DNA from: Paramecium tetraurelia
Taxonomy: Eukaryota > Ciliophora > Oligohymenophorea > Peniculida > Parameciidae
Length of the DNA: 64,000 nt
NCBI RefSeq assembly: GCF_000165425.1
Contig: NW_001798989.1
Span: 434,001-498,000, forward strand
Direction of reading: 5' to 3'
The notes under the pieces are model-generated. The model was not told the origin of the DNA. It saw nothing but the letters and a program-made list of their open reading frames with translations, and searched no databases. This document shows, piece after piece, positions 1 through 12,800 of this stretch. A program made the position numbers and the translations under genes. Position 1 is the first letter of the stretch, and every line of letters begins with the position of its first letter.

Positions 1-137
1 TTTTCTATATCAGAATCTCTTTGATGTAAAATTTCTTATTTAAAAGATGTGGGGAATGGTAGTTTTGAATCCTCCTGCTTTCCTTATTCTTGAAGCACTA
101 AATTGATTTTTCTTTTATTTGAACAAGCCAGACCCAT
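1..137 (-). CDS. 5' end of a gene leaving the left edge; probable N-myristoylated protein
   Basis: Reading leftwards from an ATG at 135-137, the frame is open to the window edge under the ciliate code (one TAA read as Gln). The product starts MGLACSNKRK. Gly2 with Ser6 and a basic stretch is a good N-myristoylation signal, and Cys5 could be palmitoylated, so a membrane-anchored protein is likely. Only about 45 residues are visible (Lys, Gln and Glu rich, no fold recognised), so function cannot be assigned. The start resembles MGLQCS of the MORN protein at 29.5 kb, but nothing beyond the anchor looks shared. Confidence 0.6.
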
Positions 138-1114
138 CAATCTTTTGATTTTTAAATTGATAAATTAAACAATGAACTTCGTAATAAGTTCTTTATTTAC
201 ATTTTACGTATTCAATTCAGTTTATTATGATTTTTTATATATGATATATTTTCATTTTTGAATTAGTCACAAATATGACAATCACATATGTTTACTTATA
301 CAAGGATAACATATGAATTTTATTTGTATGAAATTCTTGATTCAATTCTAATTTTACTTTTTTAGTGAAATGTAATAATTTCAATAGGTTTAATAAATAA
401 TTACAAGTTTGCATTATTGGCAATCTCACTCTTAAACTTGTCTTGAATCAGCCTTAAAAAGATTATAAATAAGGTTAATGTGAAAATAAACAAATTGTTA
501 ACATAATCTCGAACTATTTAGATTTAGAATAATATAACTAAGAATAAGAGCAAATTATACTTTTAATTTCTTATTTAATAGTTTATAGGAGAGAGGAAAA
601 ACTTAATCATCGAAATGAAGATTTTAATAAATTTCATATAGCATTAAAAAATTTAATATCATTTACATGATTATTCCTGAAATAATTTCTACAAACAATC
701 TAAATGAATGATCAAAGCAAGGGTAACATACAATAAAAAAAAACTAGCAATTGTAATGTATGTAAATTGGGACATTCTAATATTTTATCTTTTTAATTTA
801 AAAATTATTGATTCTATATATGATAGTTTAAATAATCTATTTTTATTAAATTATAGCTTAGAATTCGTACAAAATATACAACCAATATTGAATAAGACCT
901 AGAGCAGAATACGATTATAAATGCATTTCCTTAGTATCAATCACTATGAGATAACAAATTAAATTCAGCCTTATGATCTAAATGATAAATAGTCGAATCC
1001 TATTGTTTTCGATAAGAAATATAAAAAAAAATAATTATGATATGTTTTGTAATTAGAGTATTTCCTTAACATTCAAATAAATATTCTTATAGATTTATTA
1101 CTAATTTATAATTA
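138..1114. other. long AT-rich intergenic stretch without a clear gene
   Basis: Almost 1 kb lies between the start of the left-edge gene and the end of the TSG101 gene, far longer than most gaps in this window. Short open stretches exist, for example around 580-660 and 708-960 on the plus strand, but none has a start, stop and splice pattern resembling the neighbours. It may hold a decayed gene or a non-coding transcript. Confidence 0.5.
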
Positions 1115-2521
1115 TCATAATTTTTTTGTTGGTGATGTATACTTCTTTAATAATAAAATATTATTGAATTACTCTTCTGAATATTTACGAGTCATCTAAT
1201 AGATTTTAGCTATATTGATTTACTTTAATAACTGTTTCAAATGGTAGATTGAAATTCTTAAATTTGGTTACTATGAAATGCAATGTTTCTCTGCATGCTT
1301 GAATATCTGAATACAATTCTAAGATTGAGGTTGAGAATTGATCATTTTCTCTAATATTCTAAAAGAGAGTTTCTTCGTTTAACCTAAGATGCATACAATT
1401 TATACTCTAATACGTCATTTTTATCAACAAACTCACTCAATTTTTTATTTTCGTTTTCTAATTACTATATAGATTATTCGATTTAATTTTCTAGATTTTA
1501 TAAGTACATTTTTTTGGTTTCCTATTTTGTGACTTCATCGATTAATCTATCATGATGTTAATGCAAAATTTTGAAATCATTTTAAATTTAATTTAAATCA
1601 TCGCTTAATACTAAATGAATGAACTAAAATTTTACTTTAATTACATTTCTCCTTTAGTTTGTATTCAACTTGAGTTTATATGTTACTCTATTAATAATAT
1701 CCTGGAGCCTACGGCTATTATTATTGAGGAGCATACGGTTATTGTTATTGAGTAGCATATGGGTTATAAGGTTGTGTTTGATTATTATAATAATTAGGAG
1801 GGTTGTTTTAATATTAATAATTGTAGCCTTGGGTTTAATTTTAGTAGTATTATTGCGGCTGATTTTAGTATTAATATGGGGCTTAAGCATTTGGCGGTTA
1901 TTGAACAGCCCTAATAGATTGCATGTATAATTACATTGAATTTTATTATGCTCGGTTGAAGAAAGGGAAATGGCCTTCTAATTCTCTAACTAAAGCGACC
2001 ATCACTCTTGCCTTATTATAAAGAGTTATATTTACAATTGACCTATGTTGATACCAACTTTGTAATTCGGTGTTGTGGATATTTACAACAGATTGATCTT
2101 AGGAAGCACCTTAGATGAAATATTGATTGACAGAAAATTTGGATATGTCAGGATTATAAATTCTGATTACAGCTGGAGCATCTGAATAGATAAAAGGAAA
2201 TTAGATGGATGTAATAATAGAGTAAGTTGATCCTTTATATTTAATGGGCACTAATGATGAAATGAATTTATACACTCTCCTTTAAGTTCCAATAATTGTT
2301 TGATTACGCCGTTTTCACCTTTATTTTAAATAATTATGTACTTGTCTATGTGATTAGGGGATTGAATAATTTTGGGTAATTGTATAAAATATTAGCAGCA
2401 TCAGTAGCAACCTAAGAACTAGATTATTGATTATAAATTAATTCTACTGATTTCTGTACGCGCATTATGAGATTACTCTATATAATTCCTATTCTTTGGG
2501 AAACTTTTCTGCCATAGCCAT
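1115..2521 (-). CDS. TSG101: TSG101/VPS23-like ESCRT-I subunit (UEV domain, Gln/Tyr-rich linker, coiled coil)
   Basis: ESCRT-I subunit that would recognise ubiquitinated cargo at endosomes. It starts MAMAEKFPKEQ. The N-terminal half is a ubiquitin E2-variant domain: VPIKYKGSTYSI followed by IQFPFIYSDAPAVIRIYNP matches the UEV core (L.G.i.v.Y.G..Y.ip...wlp..YP..pP..yv.P), and no E2 catalytic Cys is seen. A long Gln/Tyr/Asn/Pro-rich, prion-like linker follows, then a coiled coil rich in Gln, Glu and Lys, then a short C-terminal part where the steadiness box would be, which is poorly conserved. At least five introns of 22-29 nt are needed, including ones near 2410-2440 and 1650. The exact C-terminus, placed at a TGA at 1115, depends on the last intron. 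The family call is confident, the exon ends less so. Confidence 0.8.
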
Positions 2522-2650
2522 TTTGAAATATATAAATATATTATATATACACACAAAATTTAATAATATAGTTTATAATTTCTAAGTTCTGAAATACTCA
2601 TTCACCATCTTAATAATCCTGAAAATACTCAATTATTATTAATTAAAGGA

Positions 2651-3268
2651 ATGAGAATTCAAGAACATTAAACAATTAATTACTCTAAGAATGAAATCTA
2701 ATTTGATTAGGTAATCGATGAAAGAATTCAATTAGTTCTAAATATTCAAAGGATTTCAAGAGTCTTGAATAGCAAATTAAATCAAGATTTATGTATTAAA
2801 AACAATCTAAAGATGGAAGACTAAATCTCACTTGTTAGATATTTTGCAGATGTAAGTAAGTTGGTTACAATTTGTTATAAATTGTCATTGGAGAAATAAG
2901 AATTATTAAAATAAGTCAAATGCCATTCAGAGTCTCAATCACCAAGCCAAATAAAATCACCTTTTAAGGTAGATTCTCCTAAATCAATCCTAAACAAATC
3001 TGAAAGTAATGTGAAGCAATAACTGGAAATACAAATTTCTAATTAAGATCAAAAGAAAGAAAAACAAAACTGTTTAAGTTAAACCAGAAAAGGAACAAAT
3101 TACTTCAAACCATAAATGTATTCTAATAAAGTTGTTAAAGTGTCAAAAGATGATAATATATTTAATTGTCAATAGTGCGATAAAAAGTATCACCATATGA
3201 AATCCTTAAAACGTCATATAAAATGGAATCATCAAATTGTTAAATTAACAAATTAGATAGAAGAATGA
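2651..3268 (+). CDS. single C2H2 zinc finger protein
   Basis: A 205-residue intronless frame starting MRIQEHQTINYSKNE and ending at TGA 3266-3268. The N-terminal two thirds is polar and rich in Gln, Lys and Ser. Near the C-terminus the segment FNCQQCDKKYHHMKSLKRH, followed by IKWNH, fits a classical C2H2 finger (C-x2-C-x12-H-x4-H). A single finger suggests nucleic-acid or protein binding rather than strong sequence-specific DNA recognition. It lies between two convergent or divergent neighbours with short spacers. The finger assignment is firm; the biological role is unknown. Confidence 0.75.
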
Positions 3269-3317
3269 GAATATTATCAAATATTAAAAGATCTGAAATT
3301 AATTATCTTAATAATAT

Positions 3318-4824
3318 TCATTATTCAAAATATTTTAATCTCTCTTTTTCCTCTTCTGTAATATCATCGACTACTTACTCCTCTACTTAAACTTAAGCTG
3401 GCCATGATCTAACCATTATTGGTCTTCCGGTTCTTTTATGAACAATTTATTCTTTTTATTGCTCCTTTTACTTTTTCTATTGATCTAACAGGTCTTGCTC
3501 TTATTTCATTTACTTAACGATATCTTTTCTAGCTTTTATGCAATTCTTTTCTTTTTCTAATACCAACTCAGGAGCTATCTATCTAAACATCTTCAAATCA
3601 TTTATTCTCTATTCTAATAGTTTTTCAGTCTCCTTAAGCATTTCAATTCCTGTAATATCTTTTCTTGGTTCAACATTAACATCACTCCTATATATCTTAG
3701 CTATTTAGTTTTCTAGATTCTTTAATGGTTCAAACACTTCACTATCGCTTCTAATTGCTTTTAGTACTTTGATTTAGTCATTAACTTAATCAATTTATTT
3801 AAGAAAGTCATTTTTTGTTTGTAAAGCAGTTTTTAATTTGTCTTCTAAGGTTTTAATCTTTATTTAATATTTGTTTCTGAGATCTTCTACCATTTATTCT
3901 CTTTCTTTTGTATTCCCAATAAGGAACAAGTTCTTTTCTTCTAATTATTAGAATATTTCTTCCAATTATTTTGGTTAAGTGAAATATGTCACTTATTCAT
4001 CATCTGAATCATTCAATAATTATTGTAATTCATTATTGATTTAATTATTTTAATTATTTCTGGATAACAAAACTTATTATTACTATTATTATTATTTCGG
4101 TTGTTTTTACTTCATTTGAAATTCCTTAGGAGTAATCTTATCTAAAAACTTTTTGTATTTTAAGAGGTCTTCTAAATTATCTATTTTCTATTGGATTTTA
4201 GTCATTAAATCTGTTCTATGTTCTTATAAAGATTTGATTTCGTTGTTTTTTTCTTGTTTCGATTTTGTCTCTTTTTCTGCTTCCTTTATAGCTTCTCTTG
4301 AACTCATCTTATTTTGCTCCAAAAATTTATTAAATAATTCGACATCTTCTTCTATGAGTGACTCACTTTTTTCCAAACCTAATCTATGTAACTTGGTCAA
4401 TTTCTCAAATTCATCAATCATACCTCTTTTATGATCTATCAACATCTAAAATAACAACATTTCTCTTTTCTTATCTATGAATTGATACATAGGTTCTTTC
4501 TATCGAACTCTATTCTTAACAGCATTGTCAGCAGCATCAATAATGTTTCTTAAATCAATCATATCAATACATCTTTGCATTGTATTCCTTGTCATTCTTA
4601 TCTTCTTCTTTGCCAATATCATTAATTTCCCTGATACTCAATTTTCCAATAGATTTTATGCCTTTTTCATGAACTCTGAGATTTTGAAACTTGATCCTTT
4701 CTTCCATTTTGATTTATTTTTCTTTTTCTTTCATCTTGAAGATTTCGTATTCATCGGGAACATAAAATGGATTTTCAATTGTTTAATTTAATCTTTCCTA
4801 TATTTTTGGCAGCTATTATGCCAT
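3318..4824 (-). CDS. CFAP100: CFAP100/MIA1-like axonemal coiled-coil protein
   Basis: Part of the modifier-of-inner-arms complex that regulates dynein f/I1 in motile cilia, by family knowledge. The start at 4824 gives MAQQLPKIQERLNQ, soon followed by ENPFYVPDEYEIFKMKEKEK, the conserved N-terminal box of CFAP100 (CCDC37). The central coiled coil contains KKREMLLFQMLIDHKRGMI, EDVELFNKFLEQNKMSS and EAIKEAEKETKSKQEK, then KKFLDKITPKEF, all in the family order (DUF4200). The rest is Gln-rich coiled coil with the end VVDDITEEEKERLKYFEQ before TGA at 3318. One intron of about 22 nt near 4580 restores frame; its exact ends are uncertain. Length (about 490 aa) is somewhat short of the animal proteins. 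Confidence 0.85.
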
Positions 4825-4881
4825 TTTTAATTAATTATTAATAAAAAAGAATATAAACACATGTAATAACATGAACAATTA

Positions 4882-6313
4882 ATGGGAAATTTTTCTAATA
4901 TTACAGGATGTTAGGATCAGGAGAAATGCTTAAATTATTTACAAATGGCTAATTTTGAGTTAGAAGTAAAAATGTGGTTTTATTTATTTATAAGAGTGCA
5001 ATTTAATTATTTTTTGAGATAGAAATACAATCATAATAATTTGTAGCTCCCACTCAAAAGGTAAGTTAATAAGAGTCACAACCTCCACAGAGATAAAGAA
5101 GATAAATCCAAGAGAACTTTGAGCTAGAATAGTCTTAAACAACTTAAGAATTAGTTTAAAAATATAAGAATTATAAAGAGAGTAAAATTGATGAAGATCC
5201 TGGATTGGTCACCGGAGTTTGGAAAATAGCTAAGGCTCTGTGTATTAATGATTTCTTATTTTGATAGTTACTAAAAATTAAAATTACGGAGAAGATTTCT
5301 AGAAACACATACAATCAAAAAAGGTAAAGATAGAAATCAAATTCGATTTGGGTTCATTTCAAGATAACATTAAAATAGCTTAAGACAGAATGCTTCCACT
5401 TTTTGTATATGTCCATGATGTTTCATGCTTGAAAATCTTACAAGCAATGTTTTAATGCAAATCTCTCGTATCAATAGTGAATAGATACTTCCTCAGCTAC
5501 GCTTTTATAGCTAATAAGGATACCTTAGCTTAGTTACCTACCTAAAATATTGAAATTCCATCTATTCTAATATATAGAATAAATTTTATCGATGAAGTTT
5601 GTTTAGTCAAATAAATCAAGTTATTTCCTTAAACTAATTTCGAGGAACTGGCCGTTGAAATAAAAACAATAAGATCTAATATTAGTAAGATTAGTGCATA
5701 GGAGAAATTAGCCAAAAGATTGGTTGATAGTCCTGAATAAATTCATTAAAATTAAATTGATAGATTTAGATAAAAACAATTGGACATGGAAGTAAGAAGA
5801 TAATAAGAAATTGAATAAAGGGAAAGGGAGGAATTATTATAAAAGTAGGATCTTGAATATATGATGGCCCTGCAACAAGCAGATGAAAAAAAGAAGAAGA
5901 TTAATGATGAAAAATTAAGATAGGAATAACTTATACATGAACAATAAGAAGAAGAAGTATTACTTAAATCGTATATTTAGGAATAACGCTAATTTTTAAA
6001 GGCTAAATTACTCTCAGATTTACCTTAAGAACCAAAAGAAAATTGTATAACCATTTAATTAAGATTTTTTGATAAGGTTATTACCAGAAACTTTAATTTC
6101 ACTGATAAGATATAGGTAATTACAATTCTAACTTAGTTTATTTTTGATTTTGTAATGTGCCAAGATGATTAGCTCTTTCTTAATCCCAAAGCAGATGTTG
6201 ATTTAATCTAAAATTTTCCTAAGCTCTCTTTATTCGATAAAAAAGACATGTTAATTTAGGAGATCTTCAATGATTCAACTGGAGAGTAGTTAATTATTTT
6301 AGAAAAGGAATGA
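4882..6313 (+). CDS. UBA-UAS-UBX protein (FAF1/FAF2/UBXN7-like p97 cofactor)
   Basis: Predicted adaptor linking ubiquitinated substrates to the p97/Cdc48 AAA ATPase. The start MGNFSNITGCQD opens a UBA-like domain (EKCLNYLQMANFELESAIQ), as in FAF1/UBXN7. A 29-nt intron interrupts it after about residue 37. The middle contains a UAS thioredoxin-like region (VYVHDVSCLKILQAMF with a long helical tail EVRRQQEIEQREREELLQ), and the last 90 residues fit a UBX fold starting ITIQLRFFDKVITRNF. A second intron of 26 nt lies near 5240. No membrane hairpin as in FAF2 was noticed, so a soluble cofactor is more likely. The domain order is diagnostic; the exact orthology (FAF1, FAF2 or UBXN7) is open. Confidence 0.8.
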
Positions 6314-6471
6314 TTATGTAATAATATAGAAATACTAAATATGCTCAACAATTAATTATTCATAATAAAAGACTAATTTAATATACAACAATTTTCTATA
6401 TTTCTTAATATCTATTCAAGAAATAGCGAATTATGATTACAATAATATTATTATTTATTATTATTTTCTAA

Positions 6472-7729
6472 ATGTCAGCTAAGGATCTGTTGATTTAATT
6501 ATTTGGATTGCCCAAAGGAGAAATAATATTCTAAGATTACTCTTGCGCTTTAAAAGGATTAATTTCAAAATATGGAAGAATCTTTATAGCTGAAAATCAC
6601 ATTTGTTTTTATGCCAATCTTGCAGGAAGCAAAACGAATTTGGTGATTAAATTGGATGATATTGCTAAGTTGGATAGTAAAAATAAGAATGATATTGATA
6701 TAAGTTTGAAGGATGGCAAAGCTTTCTGCTTCAATGGTTTTCATGACAAAGAATAAGTATATAATCTAATGAATGCATTAATATCTGGTTAGCCATTGTC
6801 AAATTAATAGACATTCTAATCTACTACAGATAGTGCTAGAGAAGATGAATCTTAAATTGAAAATGCGGAAGTAGAAATCCAATTCCTCTAATCTGGAGCA
6901 TCTATGGATTAAGAGATGTGCAAATTCACATTTTCCTTTAGTCAGGACAAATTTTTTGAATTCTTTCTTGCAGATGACGCACTTGTCTATTCAATTGCAG
7001 ATCATAGACAATCAGAAAAGGATACTGATATTTAATTAACTAAATGGACACCTGTGGAAGATAATCCATAAATGTTTTAGAGAGAAATGAAAAATGTTAT
7101 TAAGTTAACTGGAGTTCCTTTTAAAGATAAAAGTAGAATGCATAAACTTTTTACCTATAAGAAAGAGGCTGATAAATTAATTTATACTTGTACTACTCAT
7201 ACTTTAGATGTTCCTTATGGAAATTGTTTTTAAGCAGAAGAGAAGTGGGAAGTCTCATAGTTGGAAGATAATAAATGTTTATTGAAGATATTTGCTTCAG
7301 TTGTATTTACAAAATCCACAATGATGAAAGGCACGATTATGAGTAAAACAATGTCTGGGTTAAAGGATGATTATGAAAAATGGATAAACAATGTGAAAAT
7401 TAAATTAGAAGCCATGGCGAAATCTTAAAAGTCATAAACATCCAACATCAATCATGAATATGAAGAGTACTTATTCTATTTTATTTTTTAGTTCTAAAAA
7501 GTTAGATGATAATATTTTAAGCAAAATAATGTAAACTAGTCAAACTCAATAATCGAAGTAAACTACTTCTCAAACTTAATTTTATTAAGGCAGAAAGTCA
7601 GAATTACTTTATTTATTATCCATATTTCTTTTAATAATAATAATGCTGATTTAGATTGGAATATTAAATAAATAATCTTAAAAGCTTGAAAACTTAGAAT
7701 AGTTGGTATTACAATTATAAAAACGATGA
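6472..7729 (+). CDS. GRAM-VASt domain membrane protein (GRAMD1/LAM-like)
   Basis: Likely a tail-anchored lipid-sensing or sterol-transfer protein at membrane contact sites, by analogy to yeast LAM and animal GRAMD1. The N-terminus carries a GRAM domain: GLPKGEIIFQDYSCALKG, then GRIFIAENHICFYANLAG, with the usual nuclear-hormone-receptor-like PH-type pattern. Residues about 140-310 fit a VASt/StART-like domain (FFLADDALVYSIADHRQ, TKWTPVEDNPQMFQREM). A 25-nt intron near 7470 splices in a C-terminal exon whose segment ELLYLLSIFLLIIIMLIQIG is a transmembrane helix followed by a short Gln-rich tail. The domain-TM order matches the family well; lipid specificity cannot be read. Confidence 0.8.
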
Positions 7730-7760
7730 TATATATTATTTTAATATTTTGATTACTTAA

Positions 7761-8857
7761 TCAATCTGTAACTTCTGGTTGTTCTATAACTTCTGTTGTC
7801 TCTTCTGTTACCTCCTCTGTAAACTCTTCTGTAGTTTCTTCTCCTGTTTCAGTTGTTTCTTCACCTGTTTCAACGGTTTCTTAACCTGTTTCAGTGGTTT
7901 CTTAACTTGCTTCAGTGGTTTCTTCACCTGTTTCAGTTGTTTCTTCTGTCACTTCTTCTCCTTCCTCTGTAGTTTAAGTTTATTCATTTGCAGATGAGTC
8001 TGAACTTGATGAACTTTCATGTGATTCTGCCTATGATTCTGCTCCTGAAGCAGCTGAACTGCTTTCTGATCCTGAATGGCTTGAGCTTGCATCTGAACCA
8101 CTTTCTGCTGCTGTATGACTTTCGCCAGCATCTGAAGTACTTTCTGATTTTGACTTGCTTGCACCTGCAGCTGAAGTAGTTTCAGTTGTTGTTTTACCTT
8201 TATGATGATGATGAATGGTGATTTCATGAGTTTCATCATCTTAAGATGTTACCTTAACACCTGTTTCAGATCCATTACTTGTACATCCTCCTCTTATGAT
8301 TTCGAGATCTTTAATTTATCCTTTGATCTTGATGACTGTAATGGGAGTGCTTCTGCATTATTATTTGCAATTATTAAGACTGCTAATGTATTCTCTCAAT
8401 AATTTGCATAATTCTTTTTTAGCAGCTGTTCTATCTTCATGATCTATTATAACTATTTTATTTAAATACTTTCAGAATCTAAGGCATGGCATTATTCTCT
8501 TAAGGCCTTGACTTGGCTTAGACCAATTTTGCTTTTTGTAAGTGGCAATTCTAATTTGTGTAATTTCTTTAGCAATTTCTTTCCTGAGACGGAGACTTAT
8601 GCTTCTAAGAAAGAATGATGCTTTGTTGATAGCATTTTTTCCATTTATTCAAGGATCTTGATATCATGAGAAATGGCTTTTTGATGGATTAACAAATCTT
8701 CCCATTGCTTCATTTATTTTTCAATAAATGAGAATTGATCAGATCGTTAGCAATCCATTGTTTTAACGTTAAAATTTGCTAATTCTTCCAAAGACATCAT
8801 TTACTCAGTGAATGCAAAGGCACCCAAAGCCAAAACTAATAAAATCACAGCTTTCAT
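7761..8857 (-). CDS. secreted helical protein with Ser/Thr/Glu-rich repeat tail
   Basis: The start at 8857 gives a clean signal peptide (MKAVILLVLALGAFAFTEQ). About 200 residues of predicted helix and coiled coil follow, with a few Cys (LCKLL, NNCKQQC, RGGC). The C-terminal half is low complexity: a Ser/Ala/Glu/Gly stretch after a HHHH motif, then roughly eight units of the type ETTETGEE/ETTEASQE. A 26-nt intron near 8450 is needed to join the two halves. Such acidic, Thr-rich tails suggest a secreted, perhaps O-modified or calcium-binding surface or granule-content protein, but no named family was recognised. Confidence 0.7.
7795..7965 (-). repeat. in-gene tandem repeat coding T-E-T-G-E-E units
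   Basis: About seven to eight imperfect copies of an 18-24 nt unit (minus strand GAAACAACTGAAACAGGT and variants) form the tail of the secreted protein. Some units carry TAA where others have GAA or CAA, which in this code gives Gln rather than a stop, so the repeat stays open. Confidence 0.75.
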
Positions 8858-9153
8858 TTAAAATAATATTCACAAAAACGAATTCACAATATTCATCTAA
8901 AATTATTTATTTAACATACATTATCATTTATACAAATTTATATAGAATTTTTTGAGAAACTGAAATAAAGAACTCGCCACTCATTTTCAAAAAGTCTTAT
9001 CATATATTGATATAAACGATTAGATCATATATGAGAGTTAAATAAATAAATAATAAATAATAGCTAATTGTTAAAATAAAAATTGAAGTATTTATGAATC
9101 ACACTAAATATTCCTAAATTATTAAGAATTATAGTTCATTTGACCAATTAGTT

Positions 9154-9553
9154 TCAGTGTTCTCCACCCTTAAAATGATCAGCTCTTTCGATGGCATAAT
9201 ATTTTCTAAAAATAATTAATCTCTCAAAGTAGTAATCAATTATGTTTGATTTCACATTTTAGAAATGAAACTAAACAGAATAGTACAAAATTCTTGATAA
9301 AGTTGATTTCACTCATTTTTTTTTAACATTTATTAATGGTACTTTTACCAACTGGATTAGAGGGTCAAAAACTGATTTATCCAATTAAATCACCATCAGT
9401 ATTGTGAATATAATCAAGAAGAGTTGATTATGTTTGTATTTTTATTTGAGATTATAAATGCTACTACTTAACTTTTTAGATGATGTAATTCACTTTTATA
9501 TAAAAAAATAGGTGTCTAATTTTGAACAATTAATTTTCAAGGGCTCCTACCAT
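9154..9553 (-). CDS. possible small gene, splicing unresolved
   Basis: Two coding-looking stretches occur here. One starts MVGALENQLFKIRHLFFYIK at 9553 and, after a 22-nt intron, continues through a hydrophobic patch (NQLFLIIFTILMVIQ). The other ends KYYAIERADHFKGGEH before TGA at 9154. I could not find a single GT-AG combination that joins them, so they may be two tiny genes (the second as MLKKNEILYYSVQ with a 20-nt intron) or one gene with another intron. A small membrane protein is plausible. Unrecognised family. Confidence 0.35.
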
Positions 9554-9816
9554 AATGACAACTTGATTTTGGATAGATGATGAGAACCACGATCGTTTCT
9601 TCTGTTGGTTTAATGTAATTATTTTTAATTTGTGACTATAATTTTGAAAATAGAAATACAGATACACATTCAAGGTTATGTAAAATAAATTAATTTTCTA
9701 TATGGATTAAGCAAAAATAATATTCAATAACTCTATATACAACAGATATATGGATTTAAAGTGATATATAAGTGCTCATGTGAATATAGTTATATATATT
9801 GAATTTTAAATCTAAA

Positions 9817-12800
9817 ATGATTTACATTACATTATTGAGTTGTATTCTTCAGAGCATAGCCAAAGATTGCTCTTTATTTCCAAGTGATTACACCAAGATA
9901 GTGGGAAAGGAGAACGAAATAATTGTTTAGGATATATGGGAGTATTTTAGTTAAGTTAAATACGACGACATCCTCATATTAACAGATCAAAATAACAAGC
10001 TTACTTTGCTACCACCGATTGATCTAAAAACTAATAGCGAATCGGTTCCCAATGGTATTATATTAACTAAAATATATTTTAGTCGATAAAGTGTTATCAT
10101 ACTCTGTGTTGACTACTCAAAGTTAATGGATGAATAAATTTCAACTCCTAGCTATTAGAAATCAAGATGAATAAATTATATCATGGACAGAAAAAATTGT
10201 TGCAGGTACGTAATAGAGATACCCAACCTTTGATAAAACAATTTTACTTGGAAAGACTGACCAAGTTATTTGCCAATCTTCAACTATTTTAGATATAACT
10301 CATCTACTAATAGATTGCTATTAAGTTAATGAATAAGAGCCATAAAATTATTTTTATATGATTAGCGAAAATGATGCTTAATAATAATTAAAAATCGAAA
10401 ATGCGTATCCTTATGAAAAAAATTAATAAAGATACATTGTAAGCACTTAGAACTATATATATAGAGTTACTTTGAAAACTAATAATAATCCAGCAATTAT
10501 TGAATTGTTTACTTATGATTTAGAGAAAAAAGACATAAAACTTTAAAAAACCATTAACTAAGAGTTAATTCAATAAAATGTGAATATTACCGAATATTCC
10601 TTTGATATGGTTGATGCCAAAATTAGTCCATCTGATTAAATTGCTATTTTAGACAAGACTGGAAATGTATTTTTACTCAAATACTACTCCTCAAATGATA
10701 CAATCGAACTTAATCAATAGGGATATCTCTTAGGAGAATCTATTTCGTTTGATTATTAATTCAATAATAACGAATTTGCAATCGTATAAAAACAATCTAT
10801 CATACAAAACCATAGAAGTTATGATTCATTAGAAGACATATCAAATTCGAAACTTCATTTCAGCAATAATTTTATATTTTTAACTTCCCCCACTCAAATA
10901 ATAGCATTTGATAAATATTTATATGTAAATTAAATTGCATTAGGCGATTTCAGCAATGTATTGACAGATTAGAATTAAAATGACTTCTTAGTCTTCACCA
11001 ATAAAAATATCAAACATTATATAAGTAACCCTCACTATAGAATTTAGTATCATAATAATGAGCAAGGCATAACTGGAAATGCAAAACTAATTCTCAATGG
11101 CTGTTAAGTCACTATAGATTATTAGACAGTCCCAGCAAAATCTGTCGATTTGGTACTAGTATCAAAGGGAAATATTTAAGATTCTCCATTTTTCTCATAA
11201 AAAATATTCTAAAATAATTACAATATCCGTCCCAGATAATTAGTATCTGGTCCAAAACAACATATTAGTTTTTAATAGAATACTAAAAATGATCAAAAAA
11301 GTGGTGGAAATATGACTTATATTGGAGTTTAGGGAGATACATTTGATAAGTATACAAATAAAAACTTGAGTTTAACCGACTTAATCTTCCTTTAAACTGT
11401 TTCTATGGCTTAATCTTTTGATTAGCCTTTTGCAATAATCACCTAGAATAAACAAAAAGAATTGGCTATATATAGTTGCTTAACTTTTACAGCTGAAATT
11501 TGTTAATTGTCCTATTAGGCTAAGTTGGACTTTGAAATTACTAAGGAAAACACTCTTATCCAATACTATTATTATTAATTTACATTCATCACACTATTAA
11601 ATGAGAAAACATTGTTCTTTTATAAATATTAGTCAAACTCATATTTCAACCGAACTATTACACTTAAGGATGAGGACTAAATCAAAAGCATAGATAGCAT
11701 TTACTTGAGTTATTGGTATTTACTCTTATTTTCTAAAGCAGCCAAAACTATTAGTGTGTATAATTTTCAGTACGTTGATTTCCTTTACGTTATAAACTCT
11801 GAAAAATTAAGCAATTTAGGATTTGCTGATTGGGATCCATAAAGATTATTTTCAAATGACTTCGACCAACAATTATTTGTTGTTAATGGATAAGCATAGA
11901 ATCAACTTCTGATCTTGAATTTAACTAAAACAGATTTCTCTTTTGGTTATCAAATGCCTATTTCACAATCTTAGGACATCAGGGTTATTAGTTTTTATAA
12001 TCGATTTGGCATCCTTTAATAGCAGAGCTTAAGGGGAAATTTACATTCCAAATATACAATAGATAAGATCCTACAAATATCTATCTTGAGAAAACTCCAT
12101 CTTTTTATGACTATTAGATTGAAAGTTTTGACTCATTCTTTTGGGTTGCTTATAATAATTTGTTGCATGTCAAAGCAAAATCAGAATTCAAATCTGTTAT
12201 CTTATCATATATTGTTGATTTGACTGATCACAATTCATTATATTGTGTATAAGATTGGGATCCAGCCAATCAATTTGTGACAGCAACTTAGAATACAATA
12301 TTATAATTTAGTAAGGACAATGTTTGGGTATATTATATCTAAAGATATCCTTACGTGTCCTATTCAGTTAGTTTTGATGACAGCAATTTCATTTCTGATC
12401 AAGAATATACTATAGTATACTCAAATGAATAACTGTTATTGGTTAATAGAAATTTCAGATTGGTTAACATCTATATTGATTTGAAGATTAGTTAGGATAA
12501 ATTAAACATAACAACTAATTTAACTTCCAATCAAGAACACAATTATATATAAGATATGGGTAATGATTGGTTTTCAGGAGAGGTCACCTAATTTGAATTG
12601 TATTTACCTCAATTTAAAGATCAAAAAGCAGAAATAATAAATCCTATTGAAGTTGTAAAACCATATTATCTAAATAATTCTATGAATGCAATTGATTTCA
12701 GTACAAACTATATTTTTGTTCTGAAAAATGATTCCTATGTTCTTATTAGTAAAAAGACAAATGAAGTTGTAGTCACTGAGAAAATAACTGCAGATTATTT

